Shown here: positions 1-8,544 of the stretch, one piece after another
Layout: each line of letters begins with the position of its first letter
Position numbering within the stretch: position 1 is the stretch's first letter
From: an uncultured Spirochaetales bacterium
GTDB lineage: Bacteria > Spirochaetota > Spirochaetia > Sphaerochaetales > Sphaerochaetaceae
DNA length: 35,726 nt
NCBI GenBank assembly: GCA_934247875.1
Contig: CAKQJZ010000011.1
Coordinates: 1 to 35,726, forward strand
Direction: 5' to 3'
Made by a program: the position numbers and the translations under genes
Notes under the pieces: model-generated
What the model was told of the DNA's origin: nothing
Databases searched by the model: none
What the model saw: the letters and a program-made list of their open reading frames with translations, nothing else

Positions 1-35
1 CAAGGATTTATCAGCAGTTTAGGCTGCTATAAAGG

Positions 36-56
36 CTGAGGCCGGGCGGGCCTCAG
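36..56. terminator. Strong GC-rich hairpin downstream of the ABC operon
   Basis: CTGAGGCC at 36-43 and GGCCTCAG at 49-56 form a perfect 8-bp stem with a 5-base loop. It lies about 90 bases beyond the stop of the minus-strand ATPase gene, so it could end that operon. Read on the minus strand it is followed by CCTTTATAG, which is not a proper T-tract, so termination is only a guess. I see no gene in 1-142. Confidence 0.35.
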
Positions 57-142
57 TGGTCTGAGATGAAGTAAGACATCATTATTGGTGCGTTTATCGC
101 TTGTAGGGCCAGAATCCAACAGGCTTTAGCCATTGGAGTACG

Positions 143-1243
143 TCAATGGAGCTTACCAGCGCATAGCTTAACGCCGCTATTCTTATCAAAGAGAATTATT
201 CCATCTCCATTGAAAGAGAACTTGAGCTCTGTAAGGTATGGATAGTCAACGCTTCCAAATACGACGCTTGTCAGGAACTCATCGCCGACTTCAAGCTTGA
301 CTGTTGTTTCCATACCAGAAGGAAGTGTTGTATAGACTTTTCCAGTATGGTTTCCGCTGCCAAGCGTAATGAACTCAGGCCTTATACCTACAACTACATC
401 TTTGCACTCTGGAATAGGAGAATCTGATGTGTAGCTGAGCTTTGTTCCAAATAGTGAGAGCACTCCTTCTTTCTCATTCGTTCTTTCAAAGACAGTTGGA
501 AGGAAGTTCATTGTTGGAGTTCCTACAAAGTCTGCAACGAATAGGTTAGCAGGGCGATTGTAAACAGTAAGTGGTGGCTCATATTGCTGCAAAAGACCCT
601 TTTCCATCAAGCAGATCTTTGTTGCGAGCGCCATAGCTTCCATCTGGTCATGTGTTACATAAACAAATGTTGAGTCTGTGTCTACATGGAGTCTCTTCAG
701 CTCTGAGCGCATCTCAAGTCTGAGTTTGGCGTCTAAGTTAGAAAGAGGCTCATCCATGAAGAGAACCTTAGGACTTGGTGCAAGAGTTCTCGCAATAGCA
801 ACACGCTGCTGCTGTCCGCCTGAAAGCTCAGCAGGGTAGCGCTCACTGAATTGCTCGATTTTTAGCATTACAAGCATCTCATGAACTCTTTCCCTGATCT
901 TGTTCTTCTCCCATTTCAGGTTCTCAAGACCAAATGCGATATTCTGATATACAGTCATATGAGGCCAGAGCGCATAGTTCTGGAATAAGAATCCGATATC
1001 TCTCTTTGAAGCTGGGACATCGATTCCTGCAACGCTGTCATATACAACTCTATCACCGATTGTGATCTTTCCTTCTGTTGGAGTCTCAAGACCAGCAATC
1101 ATTCTAAGTGTTGTTGTCTTTCCACATCCTGAAGGACCTAGAAGAGTAATAAAATCTCTATCTTCAATAACTAAATTCAAATCGTCTACTGCAACGAATT
1201 TATCAAATCTTTTTGTAACATGCTCTAATACAATCTTTGGCAT
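143..1243 (-). CDS. ABC transporter ATP-binding protein, Fe3+/AEP/polyamine (FbpC/PotA-like) type
   Basis: This is the ATPase subunit (366 aa) that powers the importer encoded with the two genes upstream on the same strand. Visible motifs are Walker A GPSGCGKT at residues 36-43, the Q-loop Gln at 88, the signature LSGGQQQR at 140-147, Walker B LFMDEP at 161-166 and the H-loop VTHD near 196-199. After about residue 235 comes a C-terminal extension like the TOBE regulatory domain of this family. The start at 1243 is chosen because GGAGG sits five bases before it. An in-frame ATG at 1276 lies inside the permease gene and would add 11 residues unlike the family. The gap to the permease stop is one base, so translation is probably coupled. 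The substrate cannot be read from this subunit. Confidence 0.9.
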   Translation of the reverse strand: MPKIVLEHVTKRFDKFVAVDDLNLVIEDRDFITLLGPSGCGKTTTLRMIAGLETPTEGKITIGDRVVYDSVAGIDVPASKRDIGFLFQNYALWPHMTVYQNIAFGLENLKWEKNKIRERVHEMLVMLKIEQFSERYPAELSGGQQQRVAIARTLAPSPKVLFMDEPLSNLDAKLRLEMRSELKRLHVDTDSTFVYVTHDQMEAMALATKICLMEKGLLQQYEPPLTVYNRPANLFVADFVGTPTMNFLPTVFERTNEKEGVLSLFGTKLSYTSDSPIPECKDVVVGIRPEFITLGSGNHTGKVYTTLPSGMETTVKLEVGDEFLTSVVFGSVDYPYLTELKFSFNGDGIILFDKNSGVKLCAGKLH

Positions 1244-1244
1244 A

Positions 1245-3062
1245 TCAACCTCCAATACCCTTGTCGATGCTAGCACCTGTCAGCTTGTTGGTAATGAGCT
1301 GTACAAGTAGAACAATAATAATAATCAGGAAGTTTATTCCATTGCTTATCTGTGTAAGTCCATTTACTTCGAAATCCTGAAGCACTCTTGTGATGATTGA
1401 GCCAGGAGCTGCAATCAATACAAATAGTGAAAGCTCTCTCATGCATGAGATGAATGGGAGCAGATAGCCTGAAATAAAGCTTGCTTTCTGGATAGGTACA
1501 AGTACCTTAAGCATTCTCTTCCACCATGGAACATTCATGATCATTGCTGCTTCTTCAATCTCGGCTGAGAGCTGCATCATTGAGTTAGCGCCGCTCTTTG
1601 ATGCAAATGGCAGGAACTTAATGCCACCAACTATGATCAAAAGCCAGATTGAACCTCTTAAGAATGAGAATGTCTTCATGTATGAAACAGAAAGATATAC
1701 AGCACCAAAGCTCATCGCAGGAATGAGATATGGGAAGAATGCCATATTCGATACCCATCTAGCTAAGCGAGAGCTTCTCTTTCTTGCAACAGCGTAGCCA
1801 ATCATGATACCAGAAGTGCCAGAGATGAAAGCTACAGCAAGAGATAGTACAATGCTCATTCCCATTGCTTTCCAGATTGTTGGGTTGCATAGAATACCTT
1901 GAGAAGAGCCATAAACTCTCTCTTCAAGAGAGTCTTTTGTTGTCCAATAGTAGAGTGAGAGTGTTGAGAAATCACCAGGAACTTCTAAGAGAGACTCAAG
2001 TGCAAATGATACAAGTGGAACTATTGCAAAGAATACTGCAACGATCATTACGATAACTGTAATGACGCCTCTTGCTTTGCCAAGCTTTACAAGAGATACC
2101 TGGCCGCTCTTTCCGCTGACTGTTGTGAATGACTTGCGCTTTCCTGTGAACTTATTGTTGATTGTAAGGATAACAATAGAGAACAAGAGGAGGATGATAG
2201 CAACAACGAAGCCCTGGCCTTGCATTGAAGAGGTGTTGAAGAGCGATCTCATTGTTGTTGATACTGTTGCAAATGAGCCATTCTTATTTAAGAAAGATGG
2301 AACTGTGTAGCTTGAAAGACTGCTTGAGAATACTAGAAGAACAGTAGAGATCAAAGCAGGTCTGACAATTGGAAGTGTTACCTTTCTCAGTATTTTGAAT
2401 CTGCTTGCTTTAAGTACTGTTGCTGCCTCTTCAAGGTTAGCATCCATGTTTCTGAGAATGCCGCCAATGAGAAGGTATGCAAAAGGAGCATAGTGAATGC
2501 CTAGACACATAGCACAAGGGAAGAAGCCATATAGTGCCCATTCTGGTACGCATATCCCAGTAAGGCTTTCAAGCATTCCTACTTGGTTGTAGCATGCAAC
2601 GACTTTGCTGTTCTTGAAGAAGTTCTCCCAGAACATCGCTATAGACCAGCTTGGCATGATATATGGGAAAACGAAGATAGTTGATAAGAACTTCTTTCCT
2701 TTCATATCTGATCTGGTGATAAGCCAAGCAACTGCACCGCCCATAGATACTGCTATCAAACAGCTTAATAGAGCCATTGATACAGAGTTTAGAAGAGGGC
2801 GCCAGAATGTGATTTTTGAGTAGTTATAGAGCTTTTCTGCAAGAATAGTCTTCCAATGATAAAGAGTATATGTGCCAACTTTAGCACCAACGTCTCTTGC
2901 TTCTCCTGGATGAACTAGAAATGAATCTCTGAGAAGGGATACAAGAGGAAGACATACTGTAAAAGCTAGAACGATAAAAAAGATCAATGTGATGACGTTA
3001 GCTGGCTTTGTCAGATAGCTCTTAACGTTATTCCATCGTCTAATATTTGAATTTGAACCCAT
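1245..3062 (-). CDS. Fused two-domain ABC transporter permease (FbpB-like)
   Basis: This 605-aa inner-membrane protein contains two copies of the binding-protein-dependent permease domain in one chain, as in FbpB-type iron and related importers. About twelve hydrophobic segments are visible. Each half has the cytoplasmic EAA loop that docks on the ATPase: EEAATVLKASRFK near residues 211-223 and EEAAMIMNVPWWK near 503-515. The start at 3062 has GGAG a short distance upstream. It lies between the binding-protein gene and the ATPase gene on the same strand, so one transcript likely encodes a complete importer. Iron(III), 2-aminoethylphosphonate, thiamine and polyamine importers share this layout, so I leave the substrate open. 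Confidence 0.88.
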   Translation of the reverse strand: MGSNSNIRRWNNVKSYLTKPANVITLIFFIVLAFTVCLPLVSLLRDSFLVHPGEARDVGAKVGTYTLYHWKTILAEKLYNYSKITFWRPLLNSVSMALLSCLIAVSMGGAVAWLITRSDMKGKKFLSTIFVFPYIMPSWSIAMFWENFFKNSKVVACYNQVGMLESLTGICVPEWALYGFFPCAMCLGIHYAPFAYLLIGGILRNMDANLEEAATVLKASRFKILRKVTLPIVRPALISTVLLVFSSSLSSYTVPSFLNKNGSFATVSTTMRSLFNTSSMQGQGFVVAIILLLFSIVILTINNKFTGKRKSFTTVSGKSGQVSLVKLGKARGVITVIVMIVAVFFAIVPLVSFALESLLEVPGDFSTLSLYYWTTKDSLEERVYGSSQGILCNPTIWKAMGMSIVLSLAVAFISGTSGIMIGYAVARKRSSRLARWVSNMAFFPYLIPAMSFGAVYLSVSYMKTFSFLRGSIWLLIIVGGIKFLPFASKSGANSMMQLSAEIEEAAMIMNVPWWKRMLKVLVPIQKASFISGYLLPFISCMRELSLFVLIAAPGSIITRVLQDFEVNGLTQISNGINFLIIIIVLLVQLITNKLTGASIDKGIGG

Positions 3063-3085
3063 TCGAGTCTCCGTTGTATAACAAA

Positions 3086-3119
3086 AGAGTCATGATAAAT
3101 AGAAATTTATCGTGACTCT
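3086..3119 (-). other. Long intercistronic hairpin after the binding-protein gene
   Basis: AGAGTCATGATAAAT (3086-3100) and ATTTATCGTGACTCT (3105-3119) form a 15-bp stem with a 4-base loop. There is one imperfect pair, a C-A mismatch in minus-strand RNA. It is followed on the minus strand by TTTTG. It sits between the binding-protein stop and the permease start, so it probably stabilises the upstream message or partly terminates transcription. Confidence 0.6.
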
Positions 3120-3128
3120 GGATATAGA

Positions 3129-3145
3129 GGGAGGGCTAGCCTCCC
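3129..3145 (-). other. Second intercistronic hairpin
   Basis: GGGAGG (3129-3134) and CCTCCC (3140-3145) form a 6-bp GC stem around a 5-base loop, 22 bases past the end of the binding-protein gene on the minus strand. Together with the longer hairpin at 3086-3119 it makes a tandem structured element between binding protein and permease. Confidence 0.5.
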
Positions 3146-3166
3146 ATGATGAATAGAAGAAAACTA

Positions 3167-4372
3167 TCAGATTGTTACGATGCTTCTGATATATGAGCTA
3201 GCATCTTTGTAAACAGAATCGATGTAGTCGATGTCTTCGATGATTGAGTTGGATTTCCATTCCTTGAGAGTATGGTCGCCTTCGCATACTGGTACTGCTG
3301 GGTTGATTGAGTAGTAACCTTCTGAACTCCAGCCAGATGTGAAGCCTTCTGGTGTGAAGAAGTACTCGAGGAAGAGACAAGTTGTATATGGAAGTCTTGT
3401 TGTCTTAGGAATCATGATCCACATCTTGTAGAAGTATGCATCAAAGCCCTCAAGAGTTGTATTCCAGCCAGAAATAGCAAGATCCTTATGATAATCGTTA
3501 GTTGATGGATAGTTCTTAACCTTATTGAGTGGGCCATAAATAACCTGACCAGTTGTCATAGAAACCATGTTCTTAACAGCTGTTGTATCTGAGCTGTGCC
3601 ATGTTGTTACGTTCTTGACAAACTCTGTGATGTACTTATAGCCAATGTTCTTGTATCCATCGCCACCAGCATACTCTTTGCCGAAGTAGCTCTTATATGC
3701 CTTAGCAAGTCTGTCGCATGCCTCTGGGCTTGTGAGCATGATAAGGAATGACATATTAACCTTTTCGTTTGATGGGTTCTGGAAAGAAAGCTGCTTAACG
3801 CCTTTAAGTGCCACGCCGTCTGCACCTGTCAGCTGCCATACGTTCTGCAAGTAGCTCTTGTCGATATCGCCTGAGATATTCCAGAAGATATTCTTATTAA
3901 CATATAGAGCTGTCAGTGGGTTAGCATCTGATGGTTCGATGTCGAATGATTTTGGTACATAGTTGTAAACATAGCCTGTATCGATGAGCTCTGTCTTAAG
4001 TGAAGAGCCGTCCTGAACCATTGCGATATCTGCAACATACTGGTTCTGGCCGAGTGCTGTTGTCAATTCTGTATATAGAGCATTATCCTTGCTTGATGAG
4101 AACTTCTCATACTGGAACCATGGATAAGCTTCCTGGAAAGAAGCGAGAACCTTCTTAAGTCCTGATGTAACGCCACGAGCTGCGAATGTAACGTTAGCAG
4201 CCTTGAACTCTGCCTCTGCTGCTGCTTCAAGCTCTTGAAGTGTCATTGTCTGAGCTTTTTCAATAGCTGCGAGTACTGGATCTTTCGCCTCTGCCTTCTC
4301 TGCACCTCCCTGAGCAAAGACAGCTGAAACAGAAAGTAGAACGATAAGCAATGTTGCTAAAACTTTTTTCAT
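3167..4372 (-). CDS. Extracellular solute-binding protein of the FbpA-like importer
   Basis: This is the periplasmic receptor (401 aa) for the permease and ATPase encoded downstream. The N-terminus is a signal peptide, MKKVLATLLIVLLSVSAVFA, with a likely cut before QGGAEKAEAK. There is no lipobox Cys, which is usual for spirochaete binding proteins of this style. A Glu/Ala-rich helical stretch follows at about 25-60, then the two-lobed binding-protein body. The length is a little above the roughly 340-360 aa of typical iron-binding FbpA proteins because of that extension. I could not identify the paired tyrosines of FbpA with confidence, so iron is not assured. AAAGGAG precedes the start at 4372. 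It is the first gene of the operon and is transcribed away from the sugar operon. Confidence 0.82.
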   Translation of the reverse strand: MKKVLATLLIVLLSVSAVFAQGGAEKAEAKDPVLAAIEKAQTMTLQELEAAAEAEFKAANVTFAARGVTSGLKKVLASFQEAYPWFQYEKFSSSKDNALYTELTTALGQNQYVADIAMVQDGSSLKTELIDTGYVYNYVPKSFDIEPSDANPLTALYVNKNIFWNISGDIDKSYLQNVWQLTGADGVALKGVKQLSFQNPSNEKVNMSFLIMLTSPEACDRLAKAYKSYFGKEYAGGDGYKNIGYKYITEFVKNVTTWHSSDTTAVKNMVSMTTGQVIYGPLNKVKNYPSTNDYHKDLAISGWNTTLEGFDAYFYKMWIMIPKTTRLPYTTCLFLEYFFTPEGFTSGWSSEGYYSINPAVPVCEGDHTLKEWKSNSIIEDIDYIDSVYKDASSYIRSIVTI

Positions 4373-4412
4373 ATCTAACTCTCCTTTTGAGTAAATGGTT
4401 ACAAATGTAATT

Positions 4413-4440
4413 AGTATAGTATCGATTTCTCAGATTTCAA
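4413..4440 (-). promoter_or_regulatory. Promoter of the FbpA-like ABC operon
   Basis: On the minus strand TTGAAA (4435-4440) is followed, after 16 bases, by TATACT (4413-4418). Each matches the sigma-70 consensus at five of six positions. The start codon lies about 40 bases downstream. ATCGAT occurs at 4421-4426, inside the spacer, and again at 4450-4455; these could be incidental. Confidence 0.6.
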
Positions 4441-4510
4441 CATAAAATTATCGATATATTCTTTGAATTCTTTCTGAAATCTATAAAAGTTATCACATTT
4501 AAAATTTAAG

Positions 4511-4539
4511 TTGACAGCGCACCTTTTCTGTGAGAATTT
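4511..4539 (+). promoter_or_regulatory. Likely promoter of the sugar operon
   Basis: A perfect -35 TTGACA lies at 4511-4516. The -10 is poor: GAATTT at 4534-4539 gives 17-base spacing, and GAGAAT at 4532-4537 is the alternative. It is the only good -35 in the divergent interval 4373-4585. An inverted repeat, AGTTTCA-TT-TGAAACT, follows at 4548-4563. Confidence 0.45.
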
Positions 4540-4547
4540 TAAAAAAG

Positions 4548-4563
4548 AGTTTCATTTGAAACT
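4548..4563. promoter_or_regulatory. Inverted repeat, candidate operator of the sugar operon
   Basis: AGTTTCA and TGAAACT form perfect 7-base arms around TT. The element sits between the candidate -10 and the Shine-Dalgarno of the sugar-binding protein, a position where a repressor would block the operon. No regulator gene is nearby, so the binding protein is unknown. A short RNA hairpin is the alternative reading. Confidence 0.4.
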
Positions 4564-4585
4564 AAAAAGGAGAAGGATGGTTTTT

Positions 4586-5839
4586 ATGAAAAAAAGGATT
4601 CTGTCACTCGTTCTTATTTTCTTAGTCGCATCTCTTGTATTTGCACAGGGCGCAAAAGAAGCTAAGGCTGACGAAAAAACAACTGTACGCGTAATGGTTT
4701 GGTCAAGCACACTTCAGACAAAGCTTGTTCCAAATGATATTGAAGCTAAATTCGAAGCTGCTTATCCTCAGTATGATTTGGTATTTGAGTCTGTAGAGTA
4801 TGATTCACTCGATACTCAGACTCTTCTCTCTCATAGCACAGGCAATGATTATGATGTTATCATGGTTAACCATTCATCCCTTCCAACATTCGTTGCAGGT
4901 GGTGTTGTTGCTCCAATCGATGACATTGTCTCTGGCCTTGATATGCAGTACTACTCAAAGAAAGCAGTTGATGCAAGCAAGTTCAACAACCACTGGTATG
5001 GTATTCCATTTGACCCAGATTGCAGAATTCTAGCTTACAACCAGAAGATCATCTCTGAGCTTGGTTTCGATGCTCCAAAGACAACAGATGATGTTCTTGC
5101 TATTGCTAAAGCAGGTTATGAGAAGGGCTATTATGCAATGGCTGGTGGTCTCAATAGAAATACATTCTGTATTTATGACCTTGGTGGTTTCATGCTTTGC
5201 TGGGGCATCAACGTGTATACACAGGATGCTAATGGCAAGTATGTCTGCCAGCTCAACACTCCAGAAGCTGTAGACTACATGAAGTGGGCTCAGGAAATGT
5301 ATAAGTACATGCCACACGATGGCAACCTCGACAATACAACAGCTCGTTCATGGTTCGCACAGGGCCAGGTATTGATGCTATGGTGGACTCCAAGCCAGAT
5401 CGCATCTGTACTTCCAAAGTTCCCTAACCGTGAAGACTGCGCATTTGCAGAGATGCCACTAGGTCCATCAGGTGTCAACGGAAGTGCTATGGGTGGTTAT
5501 ATGTGGTCAATGGGCTCAGGTGCTGAGAACCCAGAAGGTGCTAAAGCATTTATCCAGTGGGCACTACAGCCAGAGATGCAGGGCCAGATCTGCCGTGGTC
5601 TCCCAGCTGATAGCAGAGCATACGACTATGCACCATACAACGTTCCTGAATACAACATGTTCCGCGAGCAGATTTCTAAAGCAGAGTACCCAGTACCACT
5701 TACAAGCGTACTCTTGCAGGTATTCGATACTTGGAACAGAACATATGCACGCTGCTTGATGGGCGAGCTTACACCAGAGCAGGCATGTGCTATTGGTTAC
5801 AAGGATGTTCAGGCAATTCTTGATACAATCAACAAATAA
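4586..5839 (+). CDS. Sugar ABC transporter substrate-binding protein (family 1, CUT1)
   Basis: This is the periplasmic receptor (417 aa) of a carbohydrate importer. The signal peptide MKKRILSLVLIFLVASLVFA is followed by QGAKEAKADEK, with no lipobox Cys. Family-1 features include the N-terminal strand TTVRVMVWSS, an N-lobe segment ending YDVIMVNHSS and a Trp-rich C-lobe (WGINVYT, MLWWTPSQ, GGYMWSMGSG) of the sort that stacks on sugar rings. The start at 4586 is preferred because GAAGGA lies about seven bases before it and it opens the signal peptide. An ATG three codons earlier (4577) is also possible. It is the first gene of the operon running to 12910 and is followed by a hairpin and two permeases. 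The sugar cannot be read from the sequence; the aldolase downstream suggests a ketohexose or a relative. Confidence 0.88.
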   Translation: MKKRILSLVLIFLVASLVFAQGAKEAKADEKTTVRVMVWSSTLQTKLVPNDIEAKFEAAYPQYDLVFESVEYDSLDTQTLLSHSTGNDYDVIMVNHSSLPTFVAGGVVAPIDDIVSGLDMQYYSKKAVDASKFNNHWYGIPFDPDCRILAYNQKIISELGFDAPKTTDDVLAIAKAGYEKGYYAMAGGLNRNTFCIYDLGGFMLCWGINVYTQDANGKYVCQLNTPEAVDYMKWAQEMYKYMPHDGNLDNTTARSWFAQGQVLMLWWTPSQIASVLPKFPNREDCAFAEMPLGPSGVNGSAMGGYMWSMGSGAENPEGAKAFIQWALQPEMQGQICRGLPADSRAYDYAPYNVPEYNMFREQISKAEYPVPLTSVLLQVFDTWNRTYARCLMGELTPEQACAIGYKDVQAILDTINK

Positions 5840-5855
5840 TTAAAATTAATTCTTA

Positions 5856-5881
5856 AGTGTGTCCCGCTTTGTGGACACACT
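5856..5881 (+). other. Intercistronic hairpin after the sugar-binding-protein gene
   Basis: AGTGTGTCC (5856-5864) and GGACACACT (5873-5881) form a perfect 9-bp stem with an 8-base loop and no T-tract. It lies between the binding-protein stop and the permease start, where such structures protect the upstream message from 3' decay and raise binding protein over permease. Confidence 0.6.
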
Positions 5882-5897
5882 ATCTATAGAGGTTAAA

Positions 5898-6785
5898 ATG
5901 AAAAAAACTATCGGGGAGAGAGTGCTTCCATATTTATTCATAGCGCCAGCTTTCATAATGATTGCTGTGTTTTTGCTATATCCAATGATCTATAACCTTG
6001 CTTTAAGCTTCTTTAATTATTCTTTAGCCTCTATAGATAGACCATTTGTTGGTTTTGATAACTATGTGAAGATGTTTCATGAGACAAGAATGTGGCAAGC
6101 TGTTGGTCGTACAGCTATCTGGACAGCTACTAACCTTGTTCTTGCTATCTTGATTGGCGTTGGCTCTGCATTCCTTTTGTTCTCACACTTCAAAGGAAGC
6201 GGTCTTCTTAAGTCTGTAATTCTCATTCCTTGGATTCTTCCTAGTGTTATTACTGGTTATATCTTCGCACTTATGATGAATGAGAAAGCTGGTGTTATTA
6301 CCTGGCTATTAAGAACATCTGGATTAGTAAGTCCAAGTTTCTCATTCTTCGACAACGGTCCATTGTCTATGCTTGCTGCTATAGTAGCTAACGTATGGAG
6401 AGCTTTCCCTTTCTTTACGCTTATGATCTATGCAAAGTTATGCACAATCCCAACAGACCAGGTTGAGGCTGCTAAGCTTGAAGGTCCTAGTGCTTTCCAG
6501 CTTTTCATATATGTTTATCTGCCATTCATAAGGGATGTATTGGCTTCTTGTGTATTCTTGTGCTTCATTTGGACATTCAATGCATACGACATTATGAAAG
6601 TAATGACTAATGGCGGTCCTGCAGATATGACAACGACAATGTCTATCTTGATTCAGAGAGAAGCATTCTCTTACTTCTCGCTCTCAAATGCATCAACAAT
6701 GAGCGTCATCGCATTTGCAATAATGCTTACCATCATCATTGTATTCAAATCTGTAGCAAGGGCAGTGAGGAGGAATAATGACTAA
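5898..6785 (+). CDS. Sugar ABC transporter permease, MalF/UgpA type
   Basis: This is an inner-membrane subunit (295 aa) of the CUT1 importer, with six predicted hydrophobic helices starting at LPYLFIAPAFIMIAVFLL. The EAA loop that contacts the ATPase is visible as QVEAAKLEGPSAFQLFIYVYL in the C-terminal third. The start at 5898 has AGAGG five bases upstream. A longer reading from 5859 would start inside the intercistronic hairpin. Its 3' end overlaps the next permease by 8 bases, so the two are translated together. No ATPase for this importer lies in the operon. CUT1 systems often share one MalK-type ATPase encoded elsewhere, which is probably the case here. Confidence 0.9.
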   Translation: MKKTIGERVLPYLFIAPAFIMIAVFLLYPMIYNLALSFFNYSLASIDRPFVGFDNYVKMFHETRMWQAVGRTAIWTATNLVLAILIGVGSAFLLFSHFKGSGLLKSVILIPWILPSVITGYIFALMMNEKAGVITWLLRTSGLVSPSFSFFDNGPLSMLAAIVANVWRAFPFFTLMIYAKLCTIPTDQVEAAKLEGPSAFQLFIYVYLPFIRDVLASCVFLCFIWTFNAYDIMKVMTNGGPADMTTTMSILIQREAFSYFSLSNASTMSVIAFAIMLTIIIVFKSVARAVRRNND

Positions 6786-7623
6786 TAAAGTCTTCAATAA
6801 GCGTTCTTTGGGAGCATCCCTATTGATATATGTTTTGGCAATACTTCTATTTGTGTTGATTCTATTCCCATTTTACTGGATTATCTGTACCTCCTTTAAG
6901 GAAACTCTAGACATTTATGTTGTTCCTCCAGAGATGTTCCCAAAGAGCTTTAATTTCTCTAACTACATATCGGCATTCAATCAATACAAAGTTCTGATGT
7001 TCTTGATGAACAGCATAAAAGTAACGTTATCTACTGTTATTTTCACTACTTTGATTGGAAGCTTAGCTGCATTCAGTTTGACAAGGCTGAACTTCAAAGG
7101 CGCTAAAACACTCAGAAGCTTTCTAGGCATTACGCAGATGTTCCCAGTTGTAGTTCTGCTTGTTCCGCTATTTCTGTTCTGCACTAAACTTGGAATGTAC
7201 AACAAGCTCTCATCTCTTGTGCTTCCATATATAGCATTGCAGCTGCCTGTTTCGATTATTCTCCAGTCAGGCTACTACAAGGATGTGCCTTTGTCCCTTG
7301 AAGAGGCTGCGAAGCTTGATGGCTGCTCAACAATGCAGGTATTCATGAAGATATTCCTTCCTTTAGTAGTTCCTGGAATAGTTGCAACTGGTGTCTATAC
7401 ATTTATTCAGGTATGGCAGGAGTTCTTGATTGCTTCTTCTTTGATCACTAAGAAAGCCTCTTATACTCTTACAGTTGGACTGACTACATTCAAAGGCGAT
7501 GAGATGACAGACTGGGGCTCTTTGATGGCAACTAGCGTTATTATCGCTATCCCAGCGCTTATCTTATTCAACTTATCTCAGGAATTCTTCATCAACAGAG
7601 TTGCAGGTAGCGTAAAAGAATAA
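6778..7623 (+). CDS. Sugar ABC transporter permease, MalG/UgpE type
   Basis: This is the second membrane subunit (281 aa) of the CUT1 importer. It opens with a helix at YVLAILLFVLILFPFYWII followed by the CTSFKE motif common in this family, and has six helices. The EAA loop is LSLEEAAKLDGCSTMQVFMK. GAGGAGG stands just before the start, inside the end of the first permease. The following kinase gene begins two bases after its stop, tying transport and phosphorylation to one transcript. Confidence 0.9.
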   Translation: MTNKVFNKRSLGASLLIYVLAILLFVLILFPFYWIICTSFKETLDIYVVPPEMFPKSFNFSNYISAFNQYKVLMFLMNSIKVTLSTVIFTTLIGSLAAFSLTRLNFKGAKTLRSFLGITQMFPVVVLLVPLFLFCTKLGMYNKLSSLVLPYIALQLPVSIILQSGYYKDVPLSLEEAAKLDGCSTMQVFMKIFLPLVVPGIVATGVYTFIQVWQEFLIASSLITKKASYTLTVGLTTFKGDEMTDWGSLMATSVIIAIPALILFNLSQEFFINRVAGSVKE

Positions 7624-7625
7624 TT

Positions 7626-8543
7626 ATGGTTGTGACTGTTACACTTAATCCATGCATTGATAGAACCATTAAGCTGAAGTCATTTCTATATGGTTCTATG
7701 AATAGGATGGCAGAAAGCAAGCGAGATGTATCTGGCAAAGGCATAAATGTCTCACTTGCGCTAAACAATCTTGGCATTGAGAATAAAGCTCTGGGCTTTA
7801 TATTCAGCTCTAGCAAAGATTACTTTCTCTCTTCTTTAGAGAATCTTGGGTTGAAGTACAAAGGCATCGAAGTCTCTGGAGAGCTTAGAGAGAATATAAA
7901 GATCTGGAATGAAGAAGATAAGACTACTACTGAGATAAACCAGAAAGGGTCAAAAGTAGAAGAGGAAGATTGGGCTCTATTCAAGGATCTTTATAGAAAA
8001 GAGATAGATAGTGCTGCTCTTATAGTGCTCTCTGGAAGCATGCCAGCGGGGCTGCCTATTGATGCTTATAAAGAGCTTATAGAGATTGCTAATGAGCGAG
8101 ATATCAAGGTCATACTCGACGCTGAGGGGGATGCGCTTTTGAAGGGGCTTGAAGCTGGTCCGCTTCTTATTAAGCCTAACCAATATGAGTTTGAGAAGAC
8201 ATTTAAAACAGGCTCGATAAGAGAAAACGCACATAAGCTGATTCTTGAGAATAGGGCAGAGAATGTCGTTGTCTCATTAGGTAAGGGCGGGGCTTTCATA
8301 TATAGCAGCAAAGGCTCTTATTTGGCTCCTCCTGTTGAAGTTGATGCTAAGAGTGCGCAGGGGGCTGGGGACAATATGGTTGCTGGGATCATCAAAGCGT
8401 ACTTAGAGAATAAAGGGCCAGATGGGATGCTAGCGTATGGCACTGCAGCAGCTCTAGGCTCGCTTGAAGCAGAGGGAACTGGTCCGACAACTTATGATCT
8501 CTTTGCTTCTTATCTGGATAGAACCAAGGTTTTGAGGATTTAA
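7626..8543 (+). CDS. PfkB-family sugar-phosphate kinase (1-phosphofructokinase/LacC-like)
   Basis: The protein (305 aa) belongs to the hexose-phosphate kinase branch of the PfkB family, which makes ketose 1,6-bisphosphates from ketose monophosphates in the cytoplasm. It has the N-terminal TLNPCIDRT, the first signature with GKGINVS near residues 37-43, SGSMPAG near 136-142, and the anion hole with catalytic base GAGD at 246-249 (Asp249). The length is normal. It directly follows the permease, and the next kinase begins one base past its stop. With the class II aldolase two genes on, it could supply the bisphosphate that the aldolase cleaves. Tagatose-6-phosphate and fructose-1-phosphate are both possible substrates. 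Confidence 0.85.
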   Translation: MVVTVTLNPCIDRTIKLKSFLYGSMNRMAESKRDVSGKGINVSLALNNLGIENKALGFIFSSSKDYFLSSLENLGLKYKGIEVSGELRENIKIWNEEDKTTTEINQKGSKVEEEDWALFKDLYRKEIDSAALIVLSGSMPAGLPIDAYKELIEIANERDIKVILDAEGDALLKGLEAGPLLIKPNQYEFEKTFKTGSIRENAHKLILENRAENVVVSLGKGGAFIYSSKGSYLAPPVEVDAKSAQGAGDNMVAGIIKAYLENKGPDGMLAYGTAAALGSLEAEGTGPTTYDLFASYLDRTKVLRI

Positions 8544-8544
8544 T

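Noticed and set aside
1..142. tRNA or small RNA at the window start
   Set aside because: The single GC hairpin does not extend to a cloverleaf, and no promoter or T-run supports an RNA gene.
4511..4585. N-terminal extension of the sugar-binding protein from 4511
   Set aside because: It would begin inside the -35 box and place 25 charged residues before a complete signal peptide.
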